Below are positions 22,825 through 23,476 of a stretch of DNA of 23,476 nucleotides, in pieces; the first letter of the stretch is position 1, and the number at the start of each line of letters is the position of its first letter. The stretch comes from UBA6136 sp964344495. Lineage in GTDB: Bacteria > Pseudomonadota > Gammaproteobacteria > Methylococcales > Methylococcaceae. A program made the translations under genes and the position numbers. The notes beneath the pieces are model-generated. The model saw only the letters and a list, made by a program, of their open reading frames with translations. It was not told the DNA's origin and did not search any database. The DNA is taken from contig CAYFNI010000033.1 of assembly GCA_964344495.1 (NCBI GenBank), positions 1-23,476 on the forward strand, read 5' to 3'.

Positions 22825-23476
22825 ATGGCTGCTATCAATGCAGGCAATATTGCAGTAGCGGACAAACCGCTGCTTGATAAAACTTGGCTGACCTTTGCGT
22901 TCGGCATTTATGCCGTCTTCTACATGTGGGTTCGCTGGTACGAAGGCGTTTACGGCTGGTCTGCTGGCCTTGACTCTTTTGCACCGGAGTTCGAAACCTA
23001 CTGGATGAACTTCCTGTACACCGAAATCGTACTGGAAGTAGTCACCGCGTCTATCCTGTGGGGCTACATCTGGAAGACCCGCGATCGCAACCTGGCTGCG
23101 ATTGAGCCGCGCGAAGAACTGCGTCGCAACATGACCCACGTTGTATGGCTGTTTGCTTATGCAAACGCTATCTACTGGGGTGCTTCATACTTCACCGAAC
23201 AGGACGGTACCTGGCACCAGACGATCGTTCGTGACACGGACTTCACCCCGTCTCACATCATCGAGTTCTACCTGAGCTACCCGATCTACATCATCACGGG
23301 TTTCGGCGCATTCCTTTATGCAAAGACCCGTCTGCCTTTCTTCTCAGAAGGTCTTTCACTGCCTTACCTCGTGACCGTTGTTGGTCCGTTCATGATCCTT
23401 CCTAACGTAGGTCTGAACGAATGGGGTCACACCTTCTGGTTCATGGAAGAGCTGTTCGTAGCGCCGCTGCACTACG
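22825..23476 (+). CDS. pmoC: particulate methane monooxygenase subunit C, partial at window edge
   Basis: Membrane subunit of the copper enzyme that oxidises methane to methanol. The 217 codons present match the Methylococcus-type PmoC closely (WVRWYEGVYGWSAGLDSF, PILP-like GPFMILPNVGLNEWGHT). The copper ligands equivalent to Asp156, His160 and His173 of M. capsulatus are Asp127 and His131 (QDGTWHQ) and His144 (TPSHIIEFY). About 40 C-terminal residues lie beyond the window. A strong ribosome-binding site GGAGGT (22815-22820) precedes the ATG. The bacterial ammonia monooxygenase AmoC begins differently and is excluded. Base and codon use are visibly less GC-rich than in the upstream genes, as expected for a very highly expressed gene. 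pmoA and pmoB should follow. Confidence 0.97.
   Translation, partial: MAAINAGNIAVADKPLLDKTWLTFAFGIYAVFYMWVRWYEGVYGWSAGLDSFAPEFETYWMNFLYTEIVLEVVTASILWGYIWKTRDRNLAAIEPREELRRNMTHVVWLFAYANAIYWGASYFTEQDGTWHQTIVRDTDFTPSHIIEFYLSYPIYIITGFGAFLYAKTRLPFFSEGLSLPYLVTVVGPFMILPNVGLNEWGHTFWFMEELFVAPLHY

Noticed and set aside
1..23476. CRISPR arrays, insertion sequences, tRNA or rRNA genes
   Set aside because: No regularly spaced repeats, transposase genes, terminal inverted repeats or RNA gene signatures were seen.

Overview
The window comes from a GC-rich gammaproteobacterial methanotroph. The main evidence is the last gene, which enters the window's right edge: a PmoC (particulate methane monooxygenase subunit C) closely resembling the Methylococcus-type protein and carrying its Asp/His/His copper ligands. 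A ba3-type oxidase, NAD-linked Hox subunits and a type IV pilus minor pilin operon fit an aerobic member of Methylococcales. The exact genus cannot be told from the sequence alone.

Layout. 1-331: no gene seen. 332-2234 (minus): umuDC, an SOS-type Y-family polymerase with an unusually long UmuD. 2547-3461 (plus): a secreted protein of unknown function. 3621-6621 (plus): a cassette of a small subunit-IIa-like peptide, ba3-type cytochrome c oxidase subunits II and I, and a di-haem cytochrome c. 6809-7264 (plus): an NsrR-like Rrf2 regulator. 7702-9060 (plus): a group I truncated haemoglobin and a 2Fe-2S/FAD/NAD reductase. 9138-12270 (minus): hoxF-hoxU-hoxY, diaphorase plus small hydrogenase subunit, with no hoxH after them. 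12501-15194 (plus): a large UPF0182 membrane protein, convergent with a DUF3124 lipid/periplasmic-type secreted protein (15272-15736, minus). 16109-22663 (plus): a small four-helix membrane protein followed by a tightly overlapping minor pilin operon (FimT/GspH, PilE-like, PilV, PilW, PilX, PilY1). 22825-end: pmoC, cut by the window edge.

The most interesting theme is 3.5-9.1 kb. An NsrR-like nitric-oxide sensor lies between an oxidase cassette and a truncated-haemoglobin/reductase pair. Both promoter regions carry an inverted repeat with the same geometry (GCA, seven bases, TGC) and good resemblance to the NsrR half-site as I remember it. I infer a nitrosative-stress island: NO relieves NsrR, which induces an NO-detoxifying globin with its own dedicated reductase together with a ba3 oxidase, a family in which some members are NO-tolerant or reduce NO. 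This would make sense in a methanotroph exposed to NO from hydroxylamine and nitrite. The Hox diaphorase on the other side handles NAD(H) but is transcribed convergently and need not be co-regulated.

Other points of interest are the hoxFUY set lacking its catalytic subunit gene, the UmuD with an 83-residue N-terminal extension facing a palindrome in its own promoter, and a run of three inverted repeats ahead of the pilin operon.
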